DNA of 64,000 nucleotides from Gallionella sp. (GTDB taxonomy: Bacteria; Pseudomonadota; Gammaproteobacteria; Burkholderiales; Gallionellaceae): assembly GCA_028689145.1 (NCBI GenBank), contig JAQTWT010000002.1:62001-126000 (forward strand). Reading direction: 5' to 3'. Positions 1 through 8,988 of this stretch are shown here, piece after piece. Positions within the stretch are counted from its first letter, which is position 1. Each line of letters begins with the position of its first letter. The notes beneath the pieces are model-generated. The model did not search any database. It saw only the letters and a list, made by a program, of their open reading frames with translations, and had not been told where the DNA came from. Made by a program: the position numbers and the translations under genes.

Positions 1-422
1 ATCGGCAGCGGCATCAGTGTGTCGGTTTCATCGCATGCGTAGCCGAACATCAGCCCCTGATCGCCCGCGCCCTGATCCAGACCGTCGTCATAAGCCTTGT
101 TTACGCCCTGTGCAATATCCGGACTTTGTTTGTCGTAAGCCACCAGTACCGCGCAGCCTTTGTAGTCGATGCCGTATTCGGTATTGTCGTAGCCGATGCG
201 TTTGATGGTGTCGCGCGCCACCTGAATGTAATCGACATTCGCAGTGGTGGTGATCTCGCCGGCCAACACGACCAGGCCGGTGTTGCACAGCGTCTCGGCG
301 GCAATGCGCGAATGCTTGTCCTGCGCTAAAATGGCATCGACGATAGCATCGGAAATCTGATCGGCTACCTTGTCGGGATGGCCTTCGGACACGGACTCGG
401 ATGTAAACAAATATTCACTCAT
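1..422 (-). CDS. metK: S-adenosylmethionine synthetase (N-terminal part)
   Basis: The first 140 codons are present; the gene runs off the left edge. MetK makes S-adenosylmethionine from methionine and ATP in the cytoplasm. Translation begins [20 protein letters not shown], which contains the E-G-H-P-D-K active-site segment (His15, Asp17, Lys18). Near the cut edge is the ATP-binding stretch [12 protein letters not shown]. The ATG at 422 is preceded by AAGGA, so the start is well supported. I see no SAM riboswitch in the short upstream gap. Confidence 0.96.
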   Translation of the reverse strand, partial: MSEYLFTSESVSEGHPDKVADQISDAIVDAILAQDKHSRIAAETLCNTGLVVLAGEITTTANVDYIQVARDTIKRIGYDNTEYGIDYKGCAVLVAYDKQSPDIAQGVNKAYDDGLDQGAGDQGLMFGYACDETDTLMPLP

Positions 423-638
423 AATTCCTTCGCTCAATCACTCAATAAATTAAATGGAGCGGCATTTTACCAAATCTGGGCAAACTTGGTAGCATTGCGC
501 AGCTGGTAGTTTGTGCTTGAAAGCGCGGGTCGTGCGGCTGATATCGCCGAACCTGGTGTATATCCGCAAGCTATTCAGCCAACTATCAGAATATTCAGAC
601 TATTCACTTTAATATGCGCCCTCCGGGGGGAGGTTATC

Positions 639-1181
639 ATGCACAAGGTTCTCGTTCTGCTCGCGCAAGGTTGCGAAGAAATTGAGGCCGTGACGGTCAT
701 CGATATCATGCGCCGCGCAGGCGTGGCAGTAGTCAGTGCCGGACTGAACGACCTGCCGGTACTGGCCAGTCGTGGTGTGGTGTTGTTGCCGGATACCACG
801 CTGGATCTCGCGTTGCAGCAAAATTTCGACATGATCGTGCTGCCGGGTGGCCAGCCCGGTACCGATAACCTCGGTGCCGACAGCCGTGTGATCGCGCTGC
901 TGAGGCAAATGGCGCAGCAGGGGAAATACGTTACAGCGATCTGTGCCGCACCTTCGGTGCTCGCCGCCGCCGGATTGCTGGACGGGCGCAAGGCCACCTG
1001 CTATCCGAGCTGTCTGAATGACTTTCCCCAAGTGCGTTTGCAAACCGATGCGGTAGTGGAAGACGGCAAACTGATCACCTCGCGCGGTCCCGGCACGGCC
1101 ATGGATTTCGCGTTGACGCTGGTTGAACGTTTGGTTGGCAAAGCCAAGCGCCGGGAAGTCGAAGCCAAGCTGGTACGCTAA
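639..1181 (+). CDS. DJ-1/YajL/PfpI family protein
   Basis: A 180-residue DJ-1 superfamily protein, close to YajL. Members are linked to oxidative-stress protection and to disputed deglycase or chaperone activity. The nucleophilic elbow AICAAPSVLAAAG places the reactive cysteine at Cys102, and GCEEIEAV supplies the partner glutamate (Glu16, equivalent to Glu18 of human DJ-1). I chose the ATG at 639 because GGGGGAGG lies just upstream; the frame is open further upstream but that extension does not resemble the family. The next gene probably starts directly after its stop. Confidence 0.93.
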   Translation: MHKVLVLLAQGCEEIEAVTVIDIMRRAGVAVVSAGLNDLPVLASRGVVLLPDTTLDLALQQNFDMIVLPGGQPGTDNLGADSRVIALLRQMAQQGKYVTAICAAPSVLAAAGLLDGRKATCYPSCLNDFPQVRLQTDAVVEDGKLITSRGPGTAMDFALTLVERLVGKAKRREVEAKLVR

Positions 1182-1182
1182 C

Positions 1183-1962
1183 TTGCGCGCCTTGTTCAAA
1201 AAAATCCCGCCCGCTATCAAAGCGCTGTTGCTGCAATTCGCGGCGTTGTTACTGGTGTTGTTTGTTGCACGCGCGACTGATATGCAACCGTCATTCATGA
1301 CGTTCGCATTGCTGTGCGGCCTGTGCGCGGCTGTTTTTAGCTACCTTGCCGGGCTGCAACGCTGGTGGCTGCCGATCCAATTGGTATTTGTACCCGCACT
1401 GGTGTTGATGCTCGCGCTGAGCATCCCGCCCGGATTTTATCTCGCGGCGTTTCTGCTGCTGCTGGCGGTGTACTGGAGCGTCTTCCGTACTCAGGTACCG
1501 CTGTATCTTTCCAGCGATAAGGTGTGGCACGCACTGGAAGACGTGCTGCAGGATGCGCAAAGCGGATTTCGCTTCATCGATCTTGGCTCGGGGTTGGGCG
1601 GAGTGTTGACGCATCTGGCAAGTGTGCGTCCCGATGGGCGTTACAGCGGCGTTGAATCAGCACCGCTGCCGTTTGTGTGGAGCTGGTTGCGCATCAAGCT
1701 CGGCGGTTACCGCAACTGCAAGGTGCACTGGGGGAGTATCTGGGACGATAGTCTTGGCGCTTGCGATCTGGGGCAATACGACGTGGTGTTTGCCTATCTC
1801 TCGCCGGTGCCGATGGAGCGTCTGTGGAACAAGGCGCGTGCCGAGATGCGCGCCGGAACGGTATTTGTCAGCAGCACCTTTGCCGTGCCGGAACAATCCC
1901 CGTCTCAAACTCTGCAGGTTGATGACCTGCATCGTTCCAGGCTGCTCATTTGGCGCATGTGA
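1183..1962 (+). CDS. Membrane-anchored class I SAM-dependent methyltransferase
   Basis: About 259 residues. The first 100 are hydrophobic and form three to four predicted membrane segments (about 14-30, 39-57, 63-81 and 84-101). A Rossmann methyltransferase domain follows, with motif I FIDLGSGLGG at 131-140 and an acidic motif II near GVES. The domain probably faces the cytoplasm; the substrate is unknown. There is no ATG near the start. A TTG at 1183, directly after the stop of the DJ-1 gene, gives the tightest arrangement; a TTG at 1123 would overlap that gene by 59 bases. The start is therefore uncertain. Co-transcription with the DJ-1 gene is likely. Confidence 0.75.
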   Translation: MRALFKKIPPAIKALLLQFAALLLVLFVARATDMQPSFMTFALLCGLCAAVFSYLAGLQRWWLPIQLVFVPALVLMLALSIPPGFYLAAFLLLLAVYWSVFRTQVPLYLSSDKVWHALEDVLQDAQSGFRFIDLGSGLGGVLTHLASVRPDGRYSGVESAPLPFVWSWLRIKLGGYRNCKVHWGSIWDDSLGACDLGQYDVVFAYLSPVPMERLWNKARAEMRAGTVFVSSTFAVPEQSPSQTLQVDDLHRSRLLIWRM

Positions 1963-2062
1963 ATTTTCTGCTGGGTATGCGTTGTGTCGATTGCAGCGAA
2001 GATGGCGGTGGTAACCGCACCTGCAGAATTTGAGTGCGATTTTTTCGAGGAAACGCGCTGAT

Positions 2063-2263
2063 TTATTGCTTAAGTTTTTTCCACTCGTCCGTCAGCAATC
2101 CGGAAAATCCCCAGTTCTCCTCGCTTATTTCCTGAATCACGATATGCGTGTGCTCCGGCTTTTTCCCGAGAATGCGCACCAGCGAGTCGGTTACTTCCTT
2201 GATCAATTGTGCTTTCTGCGCTCTTGTTGCGCCCTGCGTGATCTGGATATTTACGTATGGCAT
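2063..2263 (-). CDS. 4-oxalocrotonate tautomerase family protein
   Basis: A 66-residue tautomerase of the 4-OT family. Members use the amino-terminal proline, exposed after removal of Met1, as catalytic base. The sequence starts MPYVNIQITQG, so Pro2 is correctly placed only with the ATG at 2263; an in-frame extension to 2281 would bury it. Length matches the 60-70 residue subunits that form hexamers. No catabolic genes lie nearby, so the substrate cannot be assigned. Confidence 0.88.
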   Translation of the reverse strand: MPYVNIQITQGATRAQKAQLIKEVTDSLVRILGKKPEHTHIVIQEISEENWGFSGLLTDEWKKLKQ

Positions 2264-2290
2264 CGTTTTAGTCCGGGGCAATATACCGCG

Positions 2291-2776
2291 TTAGAGACTG
2301 CGTATCTTTTTTAATAATGCCGTAGTGGAGCGTTCGTGCAGGAACGGGATGCTGTGCACCGTGCCGCCCCAACTTTGCACTTCTTGCGCTCCGACGATGT
2401 CGGCGGGTTGCCAGTCGCCGCCTTTAACCAGTATGTCGGGACGGCAGGCAATGATCAGTCGCAGCGGCGTGTCTTCATCGAAGGGTATGACGAGATTGAC
2501 CGATTCCAGCGCGGCCAGCACCGTCATGCGGTCATGCAACAGGTTAATGGGTCTGTCGGCGCCCTTATTCAGGCGTTTCACCGAGGCATCGCTGTTTACC
2601 CCCACGATCAATCCCGCACCCAGCGCGCGCGCTTGCGCGAGGTAAGTTACATGGCCGCGATGCAGCACATCGAAGCAGCCGTTGGTGAATACCAGCGGGC
2701 GCGGCAGTGCGGCAATCCGCGCGGCGAGTTCCCCGGCATTGCACAGCTTGCCTTCGAAGGCGGGGGCGGAATGCAT
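2291..2776 (-). CDS. rfaE2: D-glycero-beta-D-manno-heptose 1-phosphate adenylyltransferase
   Basis: A 161-residue nucleotidyltransferase matching the C-terminal half of HldE/RfaE. It activates heptose 1-phosphate to ADP-heptose for the lipopolysaccharide inner core. The signature [17 protein letters not shown] contains the HxGH nucleotide-binding motif. The kinase half (RfaE1) is not fused and not in the window. The ATG at 2776 abuts the stop of the upstream BON lipoprotein, so it is the last gene of a minus-strand envelope operon. The phosphoheptose isomerase two genes upstream acts in the same pathway. Confidence 0.92.
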   Translation of the reverse strand: MHSAPAFEGKLCNAGELAARIAALPRPLVFTNGCFDVLHRGHVTYLAQARALGAGLIVGVNSDASVKRLNKGADRPINLLHDRMTVLAALESVNLVIPFDEDTPLRLIIACRPDILVKGGDWQPADIVGAQEVQSWGGTVHSIPFLHERSTTALLKKIRSL

Positions 2777-3343
2777 CTAATCGAGGTACTCGAACAATCT
2801 CACCACGCGTTGCACACCGCTGGTGGTGCGGGTGACTTCGGTGGCGGCATCCGCTTCGGCACGTTTGACAATACCCATCAGAAATACCGTGCCGTTTTCG
2901 GTGACCACTTTGATATGCTCTGCATTGAAGCGCTTTTCATTCATGAAACGCAGTTTTACGTTTGAAGTGACCAAGCTGTCGCTGCCGCGAGAGGTCAGCG
3001 AACTGGTTCCGGAAACGACCAGCTCATTGTTGATGTTGCGCACGTTCTCGATGCTTGCGACGAGTTTGCCGATTTCGGTTTTTATCGCATCGGACTGCAC
3101 TTCGCCGCTGATCAGTATATTGCGGTTAAAGCTGGTGATATTGACATGCGCATCATTTTTGAATCGCTTGCCGATACGGTCGAATGCTTTGGTTTCGATC
3201 GCTTCATCCTCGATGTAAGCGCCGCCGGTGCGGCGATCCTGCGACATCAGGACGCCGGTGCCCACACCCGCGGCAATCACCGGGAAGCATCCCTGCAGCG
3301 AAGCGGAGACCAGCACAACTAGCAACAGGCAGATAATACGCAT
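2777..3343 (-). CDS. dolP: BON-domain outer-membrane lipoprotein, DolP/YraP-like
   Basis: A 188-residue lipoprotein. The signal peptide MRIICLLLVVLVSASLQGC ends in a lipobox with Cys19. Two BON domains follow (about 45-112 and 120-188), with the typical N-V-R-N-I-N-N-E-L pattern in the first. DolP in E. coli is an outer-membrane lipoprotein that supports envelope integrity and Bam function. Its place downstream of lpoA-like, yraN and the SIS isomerase copies the E. coli order lpoA-yraN-diaA-dolP, which supports orthology. The symbol is inferred from this synteny. Confidence 0.86.
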   Translation of the reverse strand: MRIICLLLVVLVSASLQGCFPVIAAGVGTGVLMSQDRRTGGAYIEDEAIETKAFDRIGKRFKNDAHVNITSFNRNILISGEVQSDAIKTEIGKLVASIENVRNINNELVVSGTSSLTSRGSDSLVTSNVKLRFMNEKRFNAEHIKVVTENGTVFLMGIVKRAEADAATEVTRTTSGVQRVVRLFEYLD

Positions 3344-3345
3344 CG

Positions 3346-4005
<660 letters not shown>

Positions 4006-4040
4006 TCATTCGCTGCGCGGCTCCTTGCGCTTCATCCCGC

Positions 4041-4060
4041 AAAATGAATTTTAGAGGCTT
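4041..4060. repeat. Solo end of a MITE-like repeat
   Basis: The stretch AATTTTAGAGGCTT matches the terminal inverted repeat of the 141-bp element at 58664-58804. The sequence before it (GCTGCGCGGCTCC..TTGCGC) resembles the inner right arm of that element. I read this as a decayed partial copy in the gap between yraN and the SIS isomerase. Confidence 0.4.
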
Positions 4061-4105
4061 GTGTCTCTGTTGTTACCAATGCGTTGATCGCGAATATTAA
4101 CCGAA

Positions 4106-4447
4106 TCAGGCTTCAAACGCATTCTTGAGCCACTGTACGTTGGTGCCCTGCACATCGTCCATTAGCACGGCATCGAAGCGGCACGGCGGTATCTGCGCCA
4201 AGTCGGCAAGATAGTGCTGCGCGGTGCGGATCAGGCGTTGCTGCTTGCGCGCATCGATGCTGGCAGCAGCACCGCCGAAATCCGCATTGCGCCGCAAGCG
4301 TACCTCGACGAATACCAGCGCCGCGCCGTCACGCATAATCAAATCGACTTCGCCGAAACGGCTGCGGTAATTTTTCGTAACCGGCTTCAACCCCTGTTGT
4401 TGCAAATAGCGCGCCGCCCAGTGTTCGGCTTGCGCACCATCATTCAT
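4106..4447 (-). CDS. yraN: UPF0102 protein YraN
   Basis: A 113-residue UPF0102 protein with a predicted Holliday-junction-resolvase-like nuclease fold. The core is visible as RSRFGEVDLIMRDGAALVFVEV, the E-x-D ... E-x-(K/R) arrangement of PD-(D/E)xK enzymes, here with Arg in place of the usual Lys (VEVR). The function is not established. The ATG at 4447 overlaps the end of the lpoA-like gene by 8 bases; longer in-frame starts would lie deep inside that gene and add non-homologous sequence. Confidence 0.9.
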   Translation of the reverse strand: MNDGAQAEHWAARYLQQQGLKPVTKNYRSRFGEVDLIMRDGAALVFVEVRLRRNADFGGAAASIDARKQQRLIRTAQHYLADLAQIPPCRFDAVLMDDVQGTNVQWLKNAFEA

Positions 4448-5579
4448 GTGGCTGATCGACGACCTGATCCGGAAACATCTGCTGGGCGGGTGCGGCCTGC
4501 GTGTTGTTTGACTGTGCGTGTCCCTGCATGAATACTGCCGGGATTCCCGTGCGCAGGAAAGTGTGTTCGTCAAGATCGATGAGTCCGCTCACCCCGTCCA
4601 GCGGCAAGGCATCGCCAACTTTATCGGCCAGCAGCAATTGAATCAAACGGAACGCGTCTATGCCCAGTGCGTAAAGCCGCTCATGATCTGCGGAAAGCGG
4701 CTGCGCCGGACGCGGATAGACCATCACGGCCGGGTGGTCGGTTTGCAGCAACCAGGGCATATCTACAAAACGGATACCGTTCAGATCATAGTTGGTCAGT
4801 GTGTCGTCGTTGCCGGCAAAGATTTGAGAGGTGGAATAGATCGGCAATTTATTCGGCAGATAAGGCCGGATCAGGCGCGCTTTGGCGGCATCGGCAGCCA
4901 AAAATACCGCCGTATCCGGCAGGTCGGAGATATCCGCAAATGCTGCAGTATCGCCGTTAAACTCGATCTCGTGCAGCAATCCGCCCCCCAAGGCGCGCCA
5001 TTCGTCCTCGAACGCGAATTGCAAACGTTTGGACAGTTGTTCGCGGGTAGAGATAATAATCGCCTGGTGTAACCCCTGTTGCATAGCCAGTTGTGCGATT
5101 TGTTTCGCCTCGGCTTCCGCCGCCATGCCGAAAAAATACAGCTGGTCGGCAGGCTTGTCTTCCACCACATTCAAGGTTAGTGTCGGCACGGGAATATTTT
5201 GTTCTGCTGCTAGCGTGGTGGTGCCGCTGCGCGTCAGCGGCCCCACCACAGCGCGCGCGCCGTTGGCGACGGCCTGACGATACAGTGCGACAATATCCTT
5301 GCTTTCGTCGAAACAGTTGTACACGCGCACCGGCAATTTTCCCGGCAGTTGCATCTCCAGATCGGCCGCAGCCTGAAAACCCTGCTGCACCGCTTCGGCG
5401 GCGGATTTGAAGATCGCCGACTGGAGCGGCAGCAACAGCGCGATATGCGGCACGGGTTTTTCATTGCCGGGCGGCAGAGGTTCGCTGCTGGCGCAAGCAA
5501 AACCGCTCACGTATAGTGCGAGCAAGGCCGCAAGCCAGACCGAAAACCACTTGAAATATGAAGGGAACACGCGTTGCAT
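4440..5579 (-). CDS. lpoA: Short LpoA/LppC-family periplasmic protein
   Basis: About 379 residues. After an N-terminal signal segment (about 10-32) comes a periplasmic-binding-protein-like fold starting PHIALLLPLQSAIF and continuing through VVGPLTRSG and YFFGMAAEAEAKQIAQLAMQQG. LpoA activates the peptidoglycan synthase PBP1A from the outer membrane. The E. coli protein is nearly twice as long and has an N-terminal TPR domain that is absent here. The only candidate lipidation site, GFAC, lacks the usual hydrophobic residue at -3, so lipidation is uncertain. The ATG at 5579 is preferred over a TTG at 5594. Confidence 0.82.
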   Translation of the reverse strand: MQRVFPSYFKWFSVWLAALLALYVSGFACASSEPLPPGNEKPVPHIALLLPLQSAIFKSAAEAVQQGFQAAADLEMQLPGKLPVRVYNCFDESKDIVALYRQAVANGARAVVGPLTRSGTTTLAAEQNIPVPTLTLNVVEDKPADQLYFFGMAAEAEAKQIAQLAMQQGLHQAIIISTREQLSKRLQFAFEDEWRALGGGLLHEIEFNGDTAAFADISDLPDTAVFLAADAAKARLIRPYLPNKLPIYSTSQIFAGNDDTLTNYDLNGIRFVDMPWLLQTDHPAVMVYPRPAQPLSADHERLYALGIDAFRLIQLLLADKVGDALPLDGVSGLIDLDEHTFLRTGIPAVFMQGHAQSNNTQAAPAQQMFPDQVVDQPHE

Positions 5580-6437
5580 AACGGTCGACCACAAATACTG
5601 GAACCCGCATTATATGTAGTTGCCACCCCAATTGGGAATCTGCGTGACATTACCCTGCGCGCACTGGAGGTGCTGGCCGCCGCCGATGTGGTCGCGGCGG
5701 AGGACACACGCAACACCGCGCACCTGCTGACGCACCACGGCATTAGCGCAAAGCGGCTGATGGCGGCGCACCAGCACAACGAACGCGGCGCGGCGGAAAA
5801 GATCATCGCGCTGCTGCGGGCCGGCCAAAGCGTGGCATTTGTCAGCGATGCGGGTACCCCTGCCGTCAGCGATCCCGGCGCGCTGCTGGTACAGGCGGCG
5901 CTGGCTGCGGGACTGCGCGTCATTCCGGTTCCCGGTGCAAATGCGGCGGTAACAGCTTTGTCGGCGGCAGGGCTGGAAGGGGCGCATTTTCTGTTCTACG
6001 GTTTCCTGCCCAACAAGTCCGCGGCACGGCGCACTGCGCTGCAGGCGCTATGCGATCATTCCTATACGCTGGTGTTTTACGAAGCGCCGCACCGCATCGT
6101 CGAATGCATTGCAGACTTATGTGCAATCTTGGGCGAGGAGCGACAAATCGTGCTGGCGCGCGAAATCACCAAGCTGTTCGAGACCATTCATAGCTGCCCG
6201 TTGAGGGATGCCGAGGCATGGCTGCTGGCCGACAGCAACCGGCAACGCGGCGAATTCGTGGTGCTGGTGTCCGGCGCGCCGCCGCACACGGAAGGTTTGG
6301 ATGCCGGCACCGAGCGTATCCTTGCGCTGCTGCTCAACGAGCTTCCTCTGAAACAGGCCGTGCAGCTTGCAGTCCAGATCACCGGCGCGAACCGCAACGA
6401 ACTGTATCAACACGCGCTGGCGATCAAGAACGGCTGA
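5574..6437 (+). CDS. rsmI: 16S rRNA 2'-O-methyltransferase RsmI
   Basis: A tetrapyrrole-methylase-fold enzyme that methylates the 2'-OH of C1402 in 16S rRNA. It opens LYVVATPIGNLRDITLRAL, and VSDAGTPAVSDPG and FYEAPHRI are family signatures. Length is normal. No ATG is available: a TTG at 5574 gives 287 residues but overlaps the divergent lpoA-like start by 6 bases, and a CTG at 5598 is an alternative. The divergent rsmI / lpoA arrangement is the same as in E. coli. Confidence 0.92.
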   Translation: MHNGRPQILEPALYVVATPIGNLRDITLRALEVLAAADVVAAEDTRNTAHLLTHHGISAKRLMAAHQHNERGAAEKIIALLRAGQSVAFVSDAGTPAVSDPGALLVQAALAAGLRVIPVPGANAAVTALSAAGLEGAHFLFYGFLPNKSAARRTALQALCDHSYTLVFYEAPHRIVECIADLCAILGEERQIVLAREITKLFETIHSCPLRDAEAWLLADSNRQRGEFVVLVSGAPPHTEGLDAGTERILALLLNELPLKQAVQLAVQITGANRNELYQHALAIKNG

Positions 6438-6569
6438 AGCCGGTTTCCAGACGAACCATTGGCATTGTCAACAGCTCGCTCCCTGTTTTCTGCAGTTCGT
6501 CGCATTTTTATACCGTTGATGCGCGTGCGCTTCTAGAGTGTGAACCGTCGAATAATTGCCGGAGAACAC

Positions 6570-6989
6570 ATGAAGCGGCTGACTGTTTTTGCCGTGCTTT
6601 TGCTGGCAAGCCACGCCCAGGCGGGCGAACTCAAGCTGGATTTATACGGTAAAGGTATGGCTGGCAACCGGATACGCGTCGCTGTCTATTCCGCCAGCGC
6701 GCCGGAGCAGTTTCCTTTCGGAAATAAATTCTATCTCGGGATAGTGGGCGAGGCGGCGGGCGACCGGTTTACCGTGTCGGTAGCAGACCTGCTGCCGGGA
6801 AGCTATGCCGTGGCAGCCTATGTGGATAGCAAAGACAACGGCAGGCAGGACCAGAACTTTCTGGGGGTTCCGACAGAACTATATGGGTTCTCCAATAATG
6901 CGCGCGGCAAATTCGGCGTGCCCGATTTTGCCGCGGCCGGGTTCGCAATCGGCGAACGCGCGGTATCACTATCCATCCACCTGCACTGA
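6570..6989 (+). CDS. Secreted DUF2141 family protein
   Basis: A 139-residue exported protein with a signal peptide ending near SHAQA-GE (about residue 18-19). The body is the DUF2141 beta-sandwich: RIRVAVYSA..., VADLLPGSYAVAAYVDSKDNGRQD, then NNARGKFGVPDFAAAGFAI. The function of this family is unknown. The ATG at 6570 has GGAG 6 bases upstream. It lies 8 bases before an ABC transporter operon and is probably its first gene, so it may be a cargo or periplasmic partner of that transporter. Confidence 0.85.
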   Translation: MKRLTVFAVLLLASHAQAGELKLDLYGKGMAGNRIRVAVYSASAPEQFPFGNKFYLGIVGEAAGDRFTVSVADLLPGSYAVAAYVDSKDNGRQDQNFLGVPTELYGFSNNARGKFGVPDFAAAGFAIGERAVSLSIHLH

Positions 6990-6997
6990 GGCAGAAC

Positions 6998-7705
6998 ATG
7001 AACGATAACACCAGTCATCCGCCGATCCTGAAGTTGCGCAACGTGCGCCGCCGTTTTCAACTGGGCGAAACGACAATCGACGCACTGAACAGCATTTCGC
7101 TGGACATCCATGCCGGCGAGTTCCTTGCGGTTTGGGGGCCGTCCGGCAGCGGCAAATCCACGTTGATGAATATTATTGGGTTGATCGATACTCCGACCGC
7201 AGGAAAAGTACATTTCGACAAACAAGATACATGCGTGCTGGCGGATGACGAGCTTACCGAGTTTCGCAGCAGGAAGATCGGTTTCGTGTTTCAGAACTTT
7301 AATCTGGTGCCGGTGCTATCCGCGCTGGAAAACGTGATGCTGCCCTTGCAGATACAGGGTGTTGCCGAGCATGCGGCGCGCCGACGCGCCGCAGCGGTGT
7401 TGGTGGATGTCGGTCTGGAACGCTTCAAGGGTTCGCTGCCGGACAAACTTTCCGGCGGCCAGCGCCAGCGCGTCGCCATCGCGCGCGCACTGGTGGTTGA
7501 GCCGATGCTGGTTATCGCCGACGAGCCGACGGCGAATCTGGATTCCGGGAACAGCCGCATGGTGATCGACCTGATGCGCGAGATGAACCGTGCGCGCAAG
7601 GTGACGTTCGTGTTTACCACGCATGATCCGCGCTTGCTCGATCATGTGGACAGAAAAATACTGCTGCGGGACGGTGATATCGCCAGCGACGAGGTGCTGC
7701 AATGA
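6998..7705 (+). CDS. ABC transporter ATP-binding protein, LolD/MacB class
   Basis: A 235-residue ATPase of the LolD/MacB/FtsE family. Walker A is GPSGSGKS, the signature is LSGGQRQR and Walker B is MLVIADEPTANLD, all intact. The VFQNFNLVP(V)LSALENVMLP pattern is typical of the class that drives mechanotransmission permeases. It should act on the cytoplasmic face with the permease encoded next; their reading frames overlap by 4 bases. The substrate is not deducible from the ATPase. Confidence 0.93.
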   Translation: MNDNTSHPPILKLRNVRRRFQLGETTIDALNSISLDIHAGEFLAVWGPSGSGKSTLMNIIGLIDTPTAGKVHFDKQDTCVLADDELTEFRSRKIGFVFQNFNLVPVLSALENVMLPLQIQGVAEHAARRRAAAVLVDVGLERFKGSLPDKLSGGQRQRVAIARALVVEPMLVIADEPTANLDSGNSRMVIDLMREMNRARKVTFVFTTHDPRLLDHVDRKILLRDGDIASDEVLQ

Positions 7706-8961
7706 ATATTTTGAAACTTGCGCTGCGCGGCCTGATGCGCAACCGCCGCCGTTCGCTGGTCACGCTGCTGGCCATCGCTCTCGGTTTTTCCGCTATCGCG
7801 CTGTTCGCCGGTTATACGCACAACGTCTATGATGGAATGGCGCGCGGGGCGATCCATAGCGAGATGCTCGGACATCTGACCCTGAGCAAGCGCGGCATGC
7901 GCAAGGAAGGCAAACTCGACCCGCAACGCTACCTGCTCACCGCGAATGAGGTTGCAGCTATTACCGGGCTACTGAAGGATGAGCCGCATGTCGAAATGAT
8001 TGCGCCGCGTCTGGCGCTAAGCGGCTTGGTCAGCAACGGACGCGCCAGCACCATCTTCATTGCGGAAGGCATCGAGCCGACCGCGATGGAGCGGTTGCAG
8101 CGGGATGTGCTGAACGAGCGGGAAAAACAAAGCGGCTTGTACGACAACCTCATGAAGCATCTCGATCCCGCGCACTCCGAAGTGGTGGAACTGAGCGAAG
8201 GGTTGGTCGAGATGCTGCACCTCTCCATTGGCGGACAGGCGGCGGTGCTGGTAAATACCCTGAGCGGACAAGCCAACGCGCTCGATATTAGCGTGGGGCA
8301 CAGCTTCAATACCGGCAATGCGGGCAGCAACGACAAGTTCGCTTTCGTTTCGCTGGCGTTGGCGCAATCGCTGCTGGATGCGGAAGGGCGCGCGGATCGT
8401 CTGACCATACTGCTCGACGATATGCTGCAGACCGGAGCAATGCGTGCGCGCTTGAGCGAAAAACTGCGCGCAGCCGGATTTGATATCGAGATCATGACCT
8501 GGCAAGAGCTGTCCGATTTTTACAACCAGGTGCACGGCATGTTCGACATGATCTTCGGCTTTATCTTCTCCATCGTGCTGACCGTGGTGGTGATGAGCGT
8601 GGCAAACTCGATGGGGATGACCGTGGTCGAGCGCACCCGCGAGATCGGCACCCTGCGCGCCATCGGGTTAAAACGCAAAGGCGTGGTGCGCTTGTTCACC
8701 GCAGAATCCATGCTGCTCACGCTGATCGGCTGTACCGTTGGATTGCTCATTACGCTGGGCGTGCGCTGGGGTATCAATCTGGCGAACATTTCCTACACGC
8801 CGCCGAATAGCGCCAGCCCGGTGCCCTTGCTGGTGGATATGGATTACTGGCGGATATTGTTTACTTTTGCACTGATGGGCGCGGTGGGCACGTTGGCGGC
8901 TTATCTGCCCGCCAGACGCGCGGCCAACCAGGCCATTATCGACGCGCTCGGACATGTATAG
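7702..8961 (+). CDS. ABC transporter permease, FtsX/MacB/LolC-like
   Basis: A 419-residue permease with one N-terminal membrane segment (about 18-40), a large periplasmic domain and three C-terminal membrane segments (about 282-304, 333-357 and 383-405). This is the four-helix layout of MacB/LolCE. The last domain carries VERTREIGTLRAIGLKRKGV, a hallmark of FtsX-family permeases. It overlaps the ATPase gene. With a LolA-like protein and a beta-barrel downstream, it most likely extracts a lipidated or hydrophobic cargo from the inner membrane; that role is inference. Confidence 0.9.
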   Translation: MNILKLALRGLMRNRRRSLVTLLAIALGFSAIALFAGYTHNVYDGMARGAIHSEMLGHLTLSKRGMRKEGKLDPQRYLLTANEVAAITGLLKDEPHVEMIAPRLALSGLVSNGRASTIFIAEGIEPTAMERLQRDVLNEREKQSGLYDNLMKHLDPAHSEVVELSEGLVEMLHLSIGGQAAVLVNTLSGQANALDISVGHSFNTGNAGSNDKFAFVSLALAQSLLDAEGRADRLTILLDDMLQTGAMRARLSEKLRAAGFDIEIMTWQELSDFYNQVHGMFDMIFGFIFSIVLTVVVMSVANSMGMTVVERTREIGTLRAIGLKRKGVVRLFTAESMLLTLIGCTVGLLITLGVRWGINLANISYTPPNSASPVPLLVDMDYWRILFTFALMGAVGTLAAYLPARRAANQAIIDALGHV

Positions 8962-8988
8962 AAAGCGGTCTTTCGGGAAGGGATGGCA

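Noticed and set aside
422..638. SAM riboswitch upstream of metK or a promoter for the DJ-1 gene
   Set aside because: The gap lacks the conserved cores of known SAM riboswitches, and no -35/-10 pair with proper spacing could be identified.
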